Source of the DNA: Serratia sarumanii
GTDB taxonomy: Bacteria; Pseudomonadota; Gammaproteobacteria; Enterobacterales; Enterobacteriaceae
Assembly (NCBI RefSeq): GCF_029962605.1
Contig: NZ_CP124750.1
Location: 930,001 to 994,000, forward strand
Direction: 5' to 3'
DNA: 64,000 nucleotides
Below the pieces are notes generated by a model that searched no databases, was not told the DNA's origin, and worked only from the letters and a program-made list of their open reading frames with translations. The stretch's first letter is position 1, and the number at the start of each line of letters is the position of its first letter. Of the stretch, positions 15,548 to 25,030 are shown piece by piece. Position numbers and translations under genes: made by a program.

Positions 15548-17047
15548 TCAATAGCGGATGCAGACCGATTTCGACTCGGTGTAAGCGTCCAGCCAATCCG
15601 GGCCGAAATCACGGCCGCTGCCCGACTGTTTGAACCCGCCGAACGGCATGTTCGGGTCGATCAGCGTATGGGTGTTGACCCACACGGTGCCGGCCTGAAT
15701 GCGCGGCGTCAGCGCCATCGCCTGCTGCAGGCTGGTGGTCCACAGGCTGGCAGTCAGCCCGAAGTCGGTGTCGTTGGCCTTGCTCAGTGCCTCCTCGGCG
15801 CTGGCCACCCGAATCAGGTTGACCACCGGGCCGAACACTTCTTCACGCGTCAGGTTCAGCCTGTCGTCCGGGTTGATCACCAGCGTCGGCGGAATGTAGA
15901 AGCCGTTGGCATCCGGCCCGGCCGCGCCGCCGATAAGCTCGGCGTTTTTCGCCCGGGCGTCGTCCAGGTAGGCCGCCACCTTGTCGCGGTGCGCGAGCGA
16001 CACCAGCGGGTTGATTTGCGCGCCGGTATCCATCCCCGGCCCGACCGACAGCGATTTCACCGCCTGTTCGAAACCTGCCACCAGCTGGTCATAAATCGGC
16101 GCTTCAATATAAATTCGCGAGCTGGCGGCGCACACCTGCCCCTGATTGAGGAAGCTGCCGAGCATCAGGCCTTCGATCACCTGCTGCGGATCGGCATCTT
16201 TCAGCACGATGGCCGGGTTTTTACCGCCCAGTTCCAGCGTCACGCGGGTCAGGCGATCCGCCGCCGCGCGCGCGATGCTTTTGCCCACCGGCGTGGAGCC
16301 GGTAAAGCTGACTTTGGCGATCAGCGGATGTTCGGTCAGCGCCTTGCCGCACACGGTGCCGCGGCCGGTGACCACGTTGAACACGCCCGGCGGCACGCCG
16401 GCTTCGCTCGCCAGTTCGGCGATGCGCAGCAGGGTGAGCGGGGTGGTTTCCGACGGCTTGATGACGATGGAGCAGCCTGCGGCCAGCGCCGGCATCACTT
16501 TCCACATGCCTATCATCAGTGGGAAGTTCCAGGGCACGATGCCGGCGACCACGCCAATCGGCTCTTTACGGGTATAAACCTGATATTTGGCGCCCGGCGG
16601 CATCGGAATGGAGACGTCCAGCGTCTGGCCGGTGATTTTGGTCGCCAGCCCGGCGGTGTAACGCATCCAGTTCAGGGTGCTGCCGACTTCGAAGGCGCGG
16701 GCGATGTTGATGGACTTGCCCTGCTCCAGGGTTTCCAGCTGCGCCAGCTCCTCGGCGTGCTGCTCCACCAGATCGGCGAAGCGCAGCAGGATGCGTTCTC
16801 GTTCTACCGGCAGACGCTGCGCCCAGACGCCTTCGCTGAAGGCTTTGTGGGCGGACTGCACCGCCAGCGCGACGTCTTGCTCGTTGGCGTCGGCGGTGGT
16901 GGCGATCTGCTGCCCATTGGCGGGGTTATACACCGCCAGGCGGCCTTCCGCGGCGGACGCGCGCCACTGGCCGTCGATATACAGCCCATGCTGACGATCG
17001 AGAAAACGCGACACGCTATCCAGCACGGCTACGGTATTGTCAGACAT
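15548..17047 (-). CDS. feaB: Phenylacetaldehyde dehydrogenase FeaB
   Basis: 499 residues, the E. coli FeaB length, with near-identity in long blocks ([50 protein letters not shown] split over the text). The catalytic set is visible: Glu in [10 protein letters not shown], Cys in [12 protein letters not shown], and the NAD-loop [15 protein letters not shown]. It oxidises phenylacetaldehyde to phenylacetate with NAD+ in the cytoplasm. The start at 17047 is chosen over 17068 because GGAGG is correctly placed. Gene order with feaR is convergent. Confidence 0.95.
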   Translation of the reverse strand: MSDNTVAVLDSVSRFLDRQHGLYIDGQWRASAAEGRLAVYNPANGQQIATTADANEQDVALAVQSAHKAFSEGVWAQRLPVERERILLRFADLVEQHAEELAQLETLEQGKSINIARAFEVGSTLNWMRYTAGLATKITGQTLDVSIPMPPGAKYQVYTRKEPIGVVAGIVPWNFPLMIGMWKVMPALAAGCSIVIKPSETTPLTLLRIAELASEAGVPPGVFNVVTGRGTVCGKALTEHPLIAKVSFTGSTPVGKSIARAAADRLTRVTLELGGKNPAIVLKDADPQQVIEGLMLGSFLNQGQVCAASSRIYIEAPIYDQLVAGFEQAVKSLSVGPGMDTGAQINPLVSLAHRDKVAAYLDDARAKNAELIGGAAGPDANGFYIPPTLVINPDDRLNLTREEVFGPVVNLIRVASAEEALSKANDTDFGLTASLWTTSLQQAMALTPRIQAGTVWVNTHTLIDPNMPFGGFKQSGSGRDFGPDWLDAYTESKSVCIRY

Positions 17048-17206
17048 ACATCCTCCGATCAGGCTCATCAGGTTATCGTTAACCCTGCAAGTCTAGATCA
17101 GCGGAAAAGCGGCGGCTTTGGTCTGCCTGACATTCGGTTTGCCCTGCGTGTCATTTTGCCGTGACGGAAGGGTAAACCGCGGCCGGCGGGCGCTGGCCGG
17201 GAGGGA

Positions 17207-17845
17207 TCACGAGCTCAGGGTCGCCAGACGGGTAGCGAAGCCGAGGAACAGCAGGCCGATGAGGCCGTTGCCGAGCTTCGCCAGGCCTTTCTTGTGATTG
17301 AAGAAATGCGCCAGCATCGCGCCGGAGAAGATCAGCGTACTCATGTAGATAAAGCTGACGGCTTCGAGGATCAGCGCCAGAATGGTGAACGACAGCCCGG
17401 TGTGCGCGTAGTTGAAGTCGATGAACTGCACGAAGAACGACACGTAAAACAAGATAGCTTTCGGGTTGGTCAGGCTCAGCGTCAGCGACTTGCGCAGAAT
17501 GCTGTGGCCGCCTTCACTCTGCTGCTGTTGCGCCTGCGCCTTCTGCACGAAGGTGGCGTAGAGGATTTTTGCGCCGAGGAACAGCAGGTAAATCGCGCCG
17601 AGAAAACGCACCAGGGTAAACAGGAACGGCGTGGTGCGGATCAGCGAAGCCACGCCGATATAGGCGCAGAAGATCAGGATTGCATCGCCGATGAACACGC
17701 CGAGCGCCGCGGTGTAGCCGGCGCGCACGCCGCGCGATACGCCGGTTTTCAGTACGTACAGCGTATTCGGCCCCGGCAGAATGATAATGAAGACCACCCC
17801 GGCCAAATAGGTCCATAAATTCAGGACGCCAAAACTCTCTAACAC
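17207..17845 (-). CDS. leuE: Leucine efflux protein LeuE
   Basis: 212 residues, the same length as E. coli LeuE, with about six transmembrane helices of the LysE/RhtB family. Diagnostic blocks are [36 protein letters not shown] and [19 protein letters not shown]. It exports leucine and related amino acids. The start is a GTG at 17845: GGAGAGG lies five bases upstream and the N-terminus then aligns with E. coli; the frame extends to 17884 but without support. Apparently monocistronic. Confidence 0.92.
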   Translation of the reverse strand: MLESFGVLNLWTYLAGVVFIIILPGPNTLYVLKTGVSRGVRAGYTAALGVFIGDAILIFCAYIGVASLIRTTPFLFTLVRFLGAIYLLFLGAKILYATFVQKAQAQQQQSEGGHSILRKSLTLSLTNPKAILFYVSFFVQFIDFNYAHTGLSFTILALILEAVSFIYMSTLIFSGAMLAHFFNHKKGLAKLGNGLIGLLFLGFATRLATLSS

Positions 17846-17999
17846 AATAACCTCTCCATGCGCGCAACTAACAGGCAAAAACACTGGCCACGCCCGTGAC
17901 CGGCCGCGATCCTAACGCTGTGCAACCGGGTTGGCAACGTAATAAACTTCATGTTGTTGGTTAAAAATTGTCGAAACATTGCTGAAAACGTCGGCGCCG

Positions 18000-18012
18000 A
18001 ATTAAAAAGCAA
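18000..18012 (+). promoter_or_regulatory. Ada box upstream of ada
   Basis: AATTAAAAAGCAA fits the AAT-N6-GCAA Ada-binding consensus known from the E. coli ada and alkA promoters. A possible -10 (TATGCT, 18044-18049) lies downstream, placing the box around -50, as expected for activation by methylated Ada. Confidence 0.6.
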
Positions 18013-18079
18013 GAGTCGGCGTGTTTCGCCAACGGCCCGTCACTATGCTGGTTAACATCGAAACCGCAGTGAGGAACGG

Positions 18080-19138
18080 ATGATGAAAAACGTAATCGAC
18101 AGCGCCGATCCGCGCTGGCTGGCGATCGTCAGCCGCGACAAGCAAGCCGACGGCCGCTTTATCTATGCGGTGAAAACCACCGGCGTGTATTGCTCGCCTT
18201 CTTGCCCGTCACGCCAGCCGAATCGGCAAAACGTGGAGCTGTTCGACGATGCCGAGCAGGCGGAGGCGGCGGGTTATCGGCCCTGCAAACGCTGCCGCCA
18301 GGGGCTGACGCCGTTGACCGAGCAGCATGCGCGGCAGATAGCCGAGGCCTGCCGCTATATCGAACGGGCGGAGAAAGCGCCGTCGCTGCAGGCCCTGGCG
18401 CGCCACGTCGGGTTGAGCCAATACCATTTCCACCGGCTGTTCAAAGCGATCACCGGCCTGACGCCGAAAGGCTATGCCGACGCGCAGCGCAGCCAGCGCT
18501 TGCGCACCGGTCTTACGCAGCAGGAGACGGTGACCGACGCGATCTTCGACGCCGGCTATGGCGCCAACGGCCGCTTCTACCGGCAAGCCAACGCCGCGCT
18601 GGGCATGACGCCGAAGGCCTACCGGGCGGGCGGTAAAGGCATGCGCATCCATTTCGCCGTCGGGCGCTGTTCGCTGGGCGAGATCCTGGCGGCGCAGAGC
18701 GAGGTGGGCATCTGCGCCATTCTGCTGGGGGACGATGCGCAGCGGTTGGTGCAGGATCTGCAGGACAAATTTCCCAATGCCGAGCTGATCGGCGGCGACG
18801 CGCAGTATGAAGCGCTGATGGCGCAGGTGGTGGGGTTGATTGAAGCGCCGGAGAACGGGTTGGCGCTGCCGCTGGATATTCGCGGCACCGCGTTTCAACA
18901 GCGGGTCTGGCAAGCGCTGCAGACGATACCGGTCGGCGAAACTGTCAGCTATGCCGACATCGCCCGGCGCATCGGCGCGCCCAAAGCGGTGCGCGCGGTG
19001 GCCGGCGCCTGCGCCGCCAACGTGCTGGCGGTGGCGATCCCCTGTCACCGGGTGGTGCGCAACGACGGCGCTTTGTCCGGCTATCGTTGGGGCGTCGAGC
19101 GCAAGAAAGCCTTGCTGGAAAAAGAGGCGCAGCGATGA
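18080..19138 (+). CDS. ada: Ada: methylation-responsive activator and O6-methylguanine-DNA methyltransferase
   Basis: 352 residues with all three parts of E. coli Ada. The N-terminal zinc/phosphotriester domain has Cys38, Cys42, Cys69 and Cys72 at exactly the E. coli positions. The AraC-type helix-turn-helix region contains LSQYHFHRLFKAITGLTPKGYA. The C-terminal methyltransferase has the acceptor Cys in AIPCHRVVR. It accepts methyl groups from DNA and then activates its own operon. The start at 18080 keeps the E. coli Cys numbering. Its TGA overlaps the ATG of the next gene. An Ada box lies upstream. Confidence 0.95.
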   Translation: MMKNVIDSADPRWLAIVSRDKQADGRFIYAVKTTGVYCSPSCPSRQPNRQNVELFDDAEQAEAAGYRPCKRCRQGLTPLTEQHARQIAEACRYIERAEKAPSLQALARHVGLSQYHFHRLFKAITGLTPKGYADAQRSQRLRTGLTQQETVTDAIFDAGYGANGRFYRQANAALGMTPKAYRAGGKGMRIHFAVGRCSLGEILAAQSEVGICAILLGDDAQRLVQDLQDKFPNAELIGGDAQYEALMAQVVGLIEAPENGLALPLDIRGTAFQQRVWQALQTIPVGETVSYADIARRIGAPKAVRAVAGACAANVLAVAIPCHRVVRNDGALSGYRWGVERKKALLEKEAQR

Positions 19139-19848
19139 GCCGCTCGCTGGCGGCGCGGCTGGCCGAATTGGACTGGGCGGCGATTGAACGTGAACTCGAT
19201 GCGCAGGGCTGTGCGCGGTTGCCTGGCGTGCTCAGCCAAGAGCTGTGCCGCGAGCTTTCGGCGCTTTACCCGCACGATGCGCATTTTCGCAGCCGCATCG
19301 TGATGGCGCAGCACGGTTTTGGCCGCGGCGAGTACCGGTATTTCGCCTACCCGCTGCCGCTGCCGGTGGCCGAGGCGCGCAGCCTGATGTATGCGCGGCT
19401 GGCGCTGGTGGCCAACCGCTGGAATACCTTATTGGGCCTGGCGGCACGCTATCCCGCCGAACACGAGGCCTACCTGGCCGAATGCCACCGGGCCGGCCAA
19501 CGGCGGCCGACGCCGCTGCTGTTGCGTTACGAAGCGGGGGATTACAACTGCCTGCATCAGGATCTGTACGGCGAGCGGGTGTTTCCGCTGCAGGTGGCGT
19601 TTTTGCTCTCCGCCCCCGAACGGGATTTCACCGGCGGCGAATTCGTGTTGACCGAACAGCGGCCGCGGATGCAGAGCCGGCCGGAGGTGGTGCCGCTACA
19701 GCAGGGCGACGCGGTGGTGTTCGCCGTGCATCATCGCCCGGTGGCGGGGGCTAAAGGCTATTATCGGGTCAATCTGCGCCACGGCGTCAGCCGGGTACGT
19801 TCCGGCCAACGCCACACGCTGGGGGTGATCTTTCACGACGCGCTATAG
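19135..19848 (+). CDS. 2-oxoglutarate/Fe(II) oxygenase, co-operonic with ada
   Basis: 237 residues. It has the double-stranded beta-helix metal site H141-x-D143 (LHQDLYG) and a distal His (LRHGVS, H216), with an Arg (RHTLG) nearby for 2-oxoglutarate. It resembles the prolyl-hydroxylase-like COG3826 group and not E. coli AlkB, which has a different N-terminus and nucleotide lid. Its ATG overlaps the ada stop (ATGA), so it is translationally coupled to an alkylation-response regulator. The likely job is oxidative DNA or RNA demethylation, or another damage response step, but the substrate is unknown. The 3' end overlaps tehB by six bases. Confidence 0.85.
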   Translation: MSRSLAARLAELDWAAIERELDAQGCARLPGVLSQELCRELSALYPHDAHFRSRIVMAQHGFGRGEYRYFAYPLPLPVAEARSLMYARLALVANRWNTLLGLAARYPAEHEAYLAECHRAGQRRPTPLLLRYEAGDYNCLHQDLYGERVFPLQVAFLLSAPERDFTGGEFVLTEQRPRMQSRPEVVPLQQGDAVVFAVHHRPVAGAKGYYRVNLRHGVSRVRSGQRHTLGVIFHDAL

Positions 19849-20706
19849 CTTGCGCGCCAGCAGGGTGGCGAAGCGCAGCGAGATACGGTTGCCGGCGGCG
19901 TCGGTCTTGTGCAACTGGCCGACGTCCTCGTTGTATTTGAGGATCTCCCAGTCGCGATAATAATGCTGCAGTTCACCCGGGCTAAAAGTGAACGGAAACG
20001 GCAGCGGGCAGGGATAATCCTCGCTATCCATCGCCGCCACGATCAGGTTATGGCCGCCGCGTACGGTGCTGCCCTGCATGTTTTGCACGATATGCGGAAT
20101 TTGCTGGCGTTCGAGAAACATCATCACCACTGTGGACAGGATGAAGTCGTATTCGCCGCTGAAGCGGTGGGTATTGAGATCCTGCACCCCGGCGCTCAGG
20201 CGGGTCAGCTGCTCTGCGTCGATGATCTGATTGAGGCGGTCTATCGACGGCGCGTGCTTGTCCCAGGCGGTGACGTCGAAACCCTTCAGATTGAGATAGA
20301 GCGAATTGCGGCCGCCGCCGCAGCCCAGATCCAGCGCCTTGCCCGGCGCGATGCGCGCCGCCGCCTCGATCACTTCGGAGTGGGTGCGCGTCAGTTCGTA
20401 TTTCTTGTGGTAGTAATCTTCCGCCGTGCAGTAAAACGCCAGCCGGCAGGTCATGTCGTCCGAGAAGGAAACGATGCGATGCCACTGCTGCGGTGCGATA
20501 AACGGCGGCTGGCTTTCGGGGCTGAACTGCCAGGTCTCGGTGGTGGCGCCGTCCTCGGTCATCATGGCGAACGTCAGGCTGCCGCTTAGCACGGTGAGCT
20601 TCGCCCAGGTGCCGCTCTGGGTGTTGTGGCGCTGGCGGAAGGCCTCCGGCAGCGTGTCGCTGTTCCATTCCGGCAGGGTTTTATAGCAAAGCAGCTGCTG
20701 CTCCAT
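19843..20706 (-). CDS. tehB: TehB-like tellurite-resistance methyltransferase, long form
   Basis: 287 residues, matching the two-domain H. influenzae TehB rather than the shorter E. coli one. The N-terminal DUF1971 cupin-like domain (ending at [20 protein letters not shown]) is joined to a SAM methyltransferase with motif [15 protein letters not shown] and the TehB-like [11 protein letters not shown]. It methylates tellurite and selenium oxyanions with SAM; a normal physiological role is unclear. The start at 20706 has GAGG eight bases upstream. Tail-to-tail with the oxygenase gene, stop codons forming CTATAG. No tehA transporter gene is adjacent. Confidence 0.9.
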   Translation of the reverse strand: MEQQLLCYKTLPEWNSDTLPEAFRQRHNTQSGTWAKLTVLSGSLTFAMMTEDGATTETWQFSPESQPPFIAPQQWHRIVSFSDDMTCRLAFYCTAEDYYHKKYELTRTHSEVIEAAARIAPGKALDLGCGGGRNSLYLNLKGFDVTAWDKHAPSIDRLNQIIDAEQLTRLSAGVQDLNTHRFSGEYDFILSTVVMMFLERQQIPHIVQNMQGSTVRGGHNLIVAAMDSEDYPCPLPFPFTFSPGELQHYYRDWEILKYNEDVGQLHKTDAAGNRISLRFATLLARKL

Positions 20707-20883
20707 AAGGGGCTCCTCTGGCTGGGCAAGCAAAGTGATTTATATGATGTATATAAAATACATCTTTATCGAGCGTTTGAACATAGCGGCCTGACGGAAA
20801 GGCGTGGCATATCTTTATACTGGATTGTGCGCGGCGGCTGGGCTAATTTCAGTGCTGTTCATGTCATCACGTTCAGGGAAAAG

Positions 20884-21987
20884 ATGCCGATACCTCGTTT
20901 ATTCCACCCGATATCCTTCCGTTGGCTGAGCCTGGCCGCGCTGCTGGCGCTGGCGGGCTGTATCAGCAAAACCACCACCACGGCGCCGACGGCGCGCCCC
21001 GCCGATGTCAAAGCCCGGCTGCTGACGCTGATCCCGGCCAACGCCGGCGATCGTCAGGGCTGGGCCACCGATATTACCGCCGCCTTCGCCGCGCAGGGCA
21101 TCGAGCCGAGCGATGAGAACCTGTGTTCGGTGCTGGCGGTGACCGAACAGGAGTCGACGTTCCGGGCTAACCCGCAGGTGCCGGGGCTGCCGAAGATCGC
21201 CTGGAAGGAGATCGACCGCCGCGCCGATCAGATGCACATCCCGAACTTTTTGGTACACACCGCGTTGAAGATTTCGTCGTCGAACGGGCAGAGCTACAGC
21301 GAGCGGCTGGATAAGGTGCGCACCGAGAAGGATCTGAGCGATATCTTCGATGACATGATCGACCGCGTGCCGATGGGGCAGAAGCTGTTCGGCCATTTAA
21401 ACCCGGTACATACCGGCGGCCCGATGCAGGTGAGCATCGCCTTCGCCGAGGCGCACGCCAAAGGGTACCCTTATCCGATCGACGGCTCGATTCGCCGCGA
21501 AGTCTTCAGCCGGCGCGGCGGCATGTACTTCGGCATTATGCATTTGCTGGGATATCCGGCCGATTACAGCCGGCCGATTTATCGCTTTGCCGACTTCAAC
21601 GCCGGCTGGTACGCCAGCCGCAACGCGGCGTTCCAAAACGCGGTCAGCCGGGCGAGCGCCATTCCGCTGGCGCTGGACGGCGATCTTATCGACTTCGGCA
21701 GCGACAAGCCCGGCTCGACCGAGCTGGCGGTGCGCACGCTCGGCAAGCGCCTGAACATGAGCGACAGCGCCATTCGCCGGGCGCTGGAGAAAGGCGAGAC
21801 GGCCGACTTTGCCGACACCGATCTGTATAAGAAGGTCTTTGCGCTGGCGGGCGGCAAGCTGCCGCGCGAGATGCTACCGGGCATCCAGCTGGAAAGCCCG
21901 AAAATCACCCGCAAGCTGACCACCGCCTGGTTCGCCAAACGGGTGGATGAACGCCGCCAGCGCTGCATGGCGCGCGCCGGCGGGTAA
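20884..21987 (+). CDS. DUF1615 family lipoprotein
   Basis: 367 residues. An N-terminal lipoprotein signal ends LAALLALAGC, followed by a linker rich in T and P. The body has the DUF1615 features VTEQESTFRANPQVPGLPKIAWKEI and MQVSIAFAEAHAKGYPYP, plus GMYFGIMHLLGYPADYSRPIYRFADFNAGWYASRNAAFQ. Glu in TEQEST and the surrounding pattern are reminiscent of lytic transglycosylase/lysozyme folds, but this is only a resemblance. Probably an outer-membrane-anchored envelope protein. The start at 20884 gives the lipobox a normal position. Divergent from tehB. Confidence 0.82.
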   Translation: MPIPRLFHPISFRWLSLAALLALAGCISKTTTTAPTARPADVKARLLTLIPANAGDRQGWATDITAAFAAQGIEPSDENLCSVLAVTEQESTFRANPQVPGLPKIAWKEIDRRADQMHIPNFLVHTALKISSSNGQSYSERLDKVRTEKDLSDIFDDMIDRVPMGQKLFGHLNPVHTGGPMQVSIAFAEAHAKGYPYPIDGSIRREVFSRRGGMYFGIMHLLGYPADYSRPIYRFADFNAGWYASRNAAFQNAVSRASAIPLALDGDLIDFGSDKPGSTELAVRTLGKRLNMSDSAIRRALEKGETADFADTDLYKKVFALAGGKLPREMLPGIQLESPKITRKLTTAWFAKRVDERRQRCMARAGG

Positions 21988-21990
21988 CCC

Positions 21991-22030
21991 AAAAGAAAAC
22001 GCCGCCGGTGGCCTGAAACCATCGGCGGCG
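21991..22030 (-). terminator. Rho-independent terminator of the decarboxylase gene
   Basis: Read on the minus strand, a 12-bp stem (22030-22019 with 22011-22000, one G-T pair, loop of seven) is followed by TTTTCTTTT. It starts 11 bases after the minus-strand stop at 22041. It also lies between two convergent genes, but the T-run serves the minus strand only. Confidence 0.75.
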
Positions 22031-22040
22031 CGATCGCGCA

Positions 22041-23720
22041 TCAGGCGCTGCGGCGCGGGTTGGTCAGGCCGAAGTTAAAGCTGTTGCAGCGGTTGCAGAA
22101 CTCTTTCATCACCGGCGGCGTGTCCATCATCGGCACTTTCACCTCGATAAACGCCAGCCGATCCTGCCGCGAGGCGTGTTCCAGGGCCATTTCCAGCTGT
22201 TGCGTGGTTTCCACCGCCACGCTGAACGGCTGCGCCTGGGTATTCAATACCGCCGGCAGTTTGGCGTAGTCCCACGGGCCGATGTCGTTGTAGGACGAGT
22301 TTTCGCCGAGGATATACCGCTCGATGGTGTAACCGTCGTTGTTGATCAGGAAGATGATCGGCTTTTGCTCGCAGCGCAGCAGGGTAGACACTTCCTGCGC
22401 GGTGAGCTGGAAGGAGCCGTCGCCGATGAACAGCAGGTGACGGCGCTCAGGCGCCGCCATCAGGGTGCCGAGCAGCGCCGGCAGGGTATAGCCGATCGAA
22501 CCCCAGATCGGTTGGTTGACCACCTTGACACCGCCGGGCATGCGCATGCCGCCGATGGCGGCGCCCGAGGTGCCGTTTTCCACCACCACCACGTCATCTG
22601 CCCGGATAAATCGCTGGATCCGTTGCCACAGATAGGCCTGGTCGATGGGGGCGTCGCTCGGCGTCGCCAGCTTTTCACGCGGATCGGGCAGCGGCGCCAG
22701 GCGCTGTACCGGCGCGTCTTCGCTCAGATCCAGCAGCGCCTGCAGCAGATCCGCCGTCGCCACCGCCGGATAGGAGGTGCTGTCCAGCTTCAGCGAGAAC
22801 GGCTGGATATCCACCTGAGCGGCGGCGGGAATTTGCTGCGAGAAATAGCCGGTGGTGGAGTCCACCAGACGCACGCCGAAGCTCAGCACGCAGTCCGAGT
22901 GCGCCATGCGTTCATACAGTTCGGGGCGCGACAGGTTGCCGCTGTAGCCGCCCATCCAACCGGCGGTATCTTCCGGAATGATGCATTTGGCGGTCGGCAT
23001 ATTGGTCAGCGGAATGGCAAAGCGGTGAGCGACCTCGATCACCAACCGCTGCAGCTGATAACGATCCACCATTTGGTCGACCAACATGATCGGGCGCTGC
23101 GCGCGTTTTATTTTGGTTAACAGCGCCATCGCCGCTAATTGCACATTGTATTTATCGCTGGCCGGCAACTGCGGCGCCTCTGTGGCTGCGGTGATTTCAA
23201 TTTCGACGTCGCAAATATCGGAAGGCAGCTGTAAATACACCGGTTTCTTCTCTATCCAGGCGCGGGAAATAACGCGCGGAATTTCCTGCGCGGCATTTTC
23301 CGGCGTAATCAAGGCTTGAGCAACGGTGAATTGTTTAAAACAGTTCATGACGTTGTCGAAATTGCCGTCGCCCAGAGTATGGTGCAATAGCTGATGATTC
23401 TTCATCGCGTGCAGCGGCGGCGTGCCGGCGATGCAGACCACCGGCGAGGATTCGGCATAGGCTCCGGCGATGCCGGACAGCGCGGCCAGATCGCCGACGC
23501 CGTAGGTGACGATCAGCGCGCCGGCGCCCTTCATTCGGGCATAGCCGTCGGCGGCGTAGGCGGCGTTCAATTCATTGCAGTTGCCGATAAACGCCAGCCG
23601 GTCGTCGCTTTCCAGCAGCTCCAGCAGGCTGAGGTTATAGTCGCCGGGCACGCCGTAAATACGATCGACGTTCAGGGCGTGAAGCTGTTGCAGAATGAAT
23701 GACCCGATAGTTATTTTCAT
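22041..23720 (-). CDS. Thiamine-diphosphate 2-oxo-acid decarboxylase (pyruvate/indolepyruvate decarboxylase family)
   Basis: 559 residues, typical for PDC/IpdC enzymes. Catalytic residues sit at the Zymomonas PDC numbers: D27 (YGVPGDYN), E50 (GNCNELNAAYAADGYAR), H113-H114 (LLHHTLGDG). The ThDP/Mg motif is GDGSFQLTAQEVSTLL ... NNDGYTIER. It decarboxylates a 2-oxo acid to an aldehyde. Indolepyruvate (auxin route), phenylpyruvate and pyruvate are all possible, and the sequence alone does not choose; ipdC or pdc are candidate names. The ribosome site GGAGCAATC precedes 23720. Monocistronic with its own terminator and a long upstream region. Confidence 0.9.
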   Translation of the reverse strand: MKITIGSFILQQLHALNVDRIYGVPGDYNLSLLELLESDDRLAFIGNCNELNAAYAADGYARMKGAGALIVTYGVGDLAALSGIAGAYAESSPVVCIAGTPPLHAMKNHQLLHHTLGDGNFDNVMNCFKQFTVAQALITPENAAQEIPRVISRAWIEKKPVYLQLPSDICDVEIEITAATEAPQLPASDKYNVQLAAMALLTKIKRAQRPIMLVDQMVDRYQLQRLVIEVAHRFAIPLTNMPTAKCIIPEDTAGWMGGYSGNLSRPELYERMAHSDCVLSFGVRLVDSTTGYFSQQIPAAAQVDIQPFSLKLDSTSYPAVATADLLQALLDLSEDAPVQRLAPLPDPREKLATPSDAPIDQAYLWQRIQRFIRADDVVVVENGTSGAAIGGMRMPGGVKVVNQPIWGSIGYTLPALLGTLMAAPERRHLLFIGDGSFQLTAQEVSTLLRCEQKPIIFLINNDGYTIERYILGENSSYNDIGPWDYAKLPAVLNTQAQPFSVAVETTQQLEMALEHASRQDRLAFIEVKVPMMDTPPVMKEFCNRCNSFNFGLTNPRRSA

Positions 23721-24394
23721 TGATTGCTCCGGATTATTTATCTTTATTTTGTCAGGCGAAAATCAGCAAAAATAAATTGCTGGCGATGTTGTGTCGTTAG
23801 CATTAACAGTTATTTAAAGCGTCGACTTGTTCAAGATAGGGTTGGCAGCCGGAAAATGGGCGGTTTGTATTCGGCGCTTTACGCGATTGAGTAAGACATA
23901 AAAAGTAGGGATATTGCGTATTGGCGTGCGGCGGTATTTTTCCTTGATGGAATATCAGCAGAGAAACGGCGCCGCGTTGGCATTTATCATGATGCAGGGG
24001 GAGTTTACCGGTACTTTTGATGCCGCGTTAAATCCTGCCTGGCGGTGCCCGGCAGTTAGCCTGGAAAAGAAAAGCCGACGCTGACGTAAAGGGGAATTTT
24101 GGTGATCCGCCGCACGCTTATTTTAAGAAACCATCACGCAACCAATTAAAAACAAAAAATTAACAACAATCGTTTTTTATTCGTCGGTTTCCGTCAGCTT
24201 TGCTTTACGGGGGCGGCGGTGCGCGCCACGTCGGGCCGGCGTTAAAATACGCCGTTGCGGGCGCTAAGATAACGTGGTGGCCATCACATTCCGTGGGAAG
24301 TGATACGTAAACTTTTCTCCACGTGCGCGCAGATGGCGTATACCTACCAAAGAGGGCGGTGCCCCAGTGGCACTGACTGACGGGGGAAAGAGCG
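23721..24394. other. Long intergenic region, about 670 bp
   Basis: Lies between the divergent decarboxylase (leftwards) and the universal stress protein gene (rightwards) and must carry both promoters. The parts at 23730-23940 and 24120-24190 are AT-rich. No credible reading frame, strong hairpin or repeat seen. A small RNA cannot be excluded. Confidence 0.45.
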
Positions 24395-24823
24395 ATGAAA
24401 AGCTATCGACATATTCTGGTACTGATTCACGATGAGCGCGATGGGCTGCCGTTGCTGCGTCAAACGGTGGTGATGGTGCGCGGGCTGCCGATCGCCATCA
24501 CCGTCGGCCACCTTAACGCCGACTATGCGGAGCTGGAGTACGGCAGCGATGCGCTGGTCAAAGATCGCCAGGCGCAGGAGGTGATCGCCGCCAAGGCGAT
24601 GCTGAGCCGGTTGGTGAGCGCCGTCGATGCGCCGGTTGCGGTCAAGGAAATTGTCACCATCCGGCGCTTTAAGGACGTCAACGATTTCATTCATCAGGCC
24701 GGCATCGATCTGGTGGTGGTCGGGCACCAAAACCGCCTGTTCGGCCTCTATTCCTCATATTCTCTGGAATTTGTGAACCGTCTCGATGTCGATGTGTTGG
24801 TCAAGCATCTTGCCCGCGAGTAG
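24395..24823 (+). CDS. Universal stress protein family protein
   Basis: 142 residues with the Usp fold pattern: first strand YRHILVLIHDE, final strand and nucleotide loop LVVVGHQNRLFGLYSSYSLEFVNRLDVDVLV. The canonical ATP loop G-2x-G-9x-G-S/T is degenerate (GHQNRLFG), suggesting a UspC/UspD/UspE-like member rather than an ATP-binding UspFG type. Usp proteins are induced on growth arrest and bind or signal stress by poorly known means. GGGGGAAAGAGCG precedes the start. Stands alone. Confidence 0.85.
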   Translation: MKSYRHILVLIHDERDGLPLLRQTVVMVRGLPIAITVGHLNADYAELEYGSDALVKDRQAQEVIAAKAMLSRLVSAVDAPVAVKEIVTIRRFKDVNDFIHQAGIDLVVVGHQNRLFGLYSSYSLEFVNRLDVDVLVKHLARE

Positions 24824-25030
24824 CGTGCGACAAAGCGGACTTTTCCCACGGCTTTACCGTCTTAAAGGCGATAGCATGCGGATATCAGTACAGTTTGTTA
24901 TGAATTATTGGGCATTTTCCGGCGCTAAACTTAACCAAAGCACAACGGGCGTTGGATAAATTAGATACAGCTTGATCTTGCCTGGGCTATCGGTAAAAAT
25001 CTGCGGCCGTATTTTTACAGGAGCTTTACG

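Noticed and set aside
14506..15633. 375-codon plus-strand frame overlapping feaR
   Set aside because: Overlaps feaR in another frame, is low in hydrophobic core residues and has no family resemblance.
15668..17164. 498-codon open frame antisense to feaB
   Set aside because: Antisense shadow of a strongly conserved dehydrogenase gene; composition is that of reverse-strand GC-rich coding DNA.
24880..25030. PhoP box upstream of pagP
   Set aside because: Searched for two GTTTA half-sites five bases apart; only one imperfect half-site (GTTTAG/GGTTAA on the minus strand) is present.
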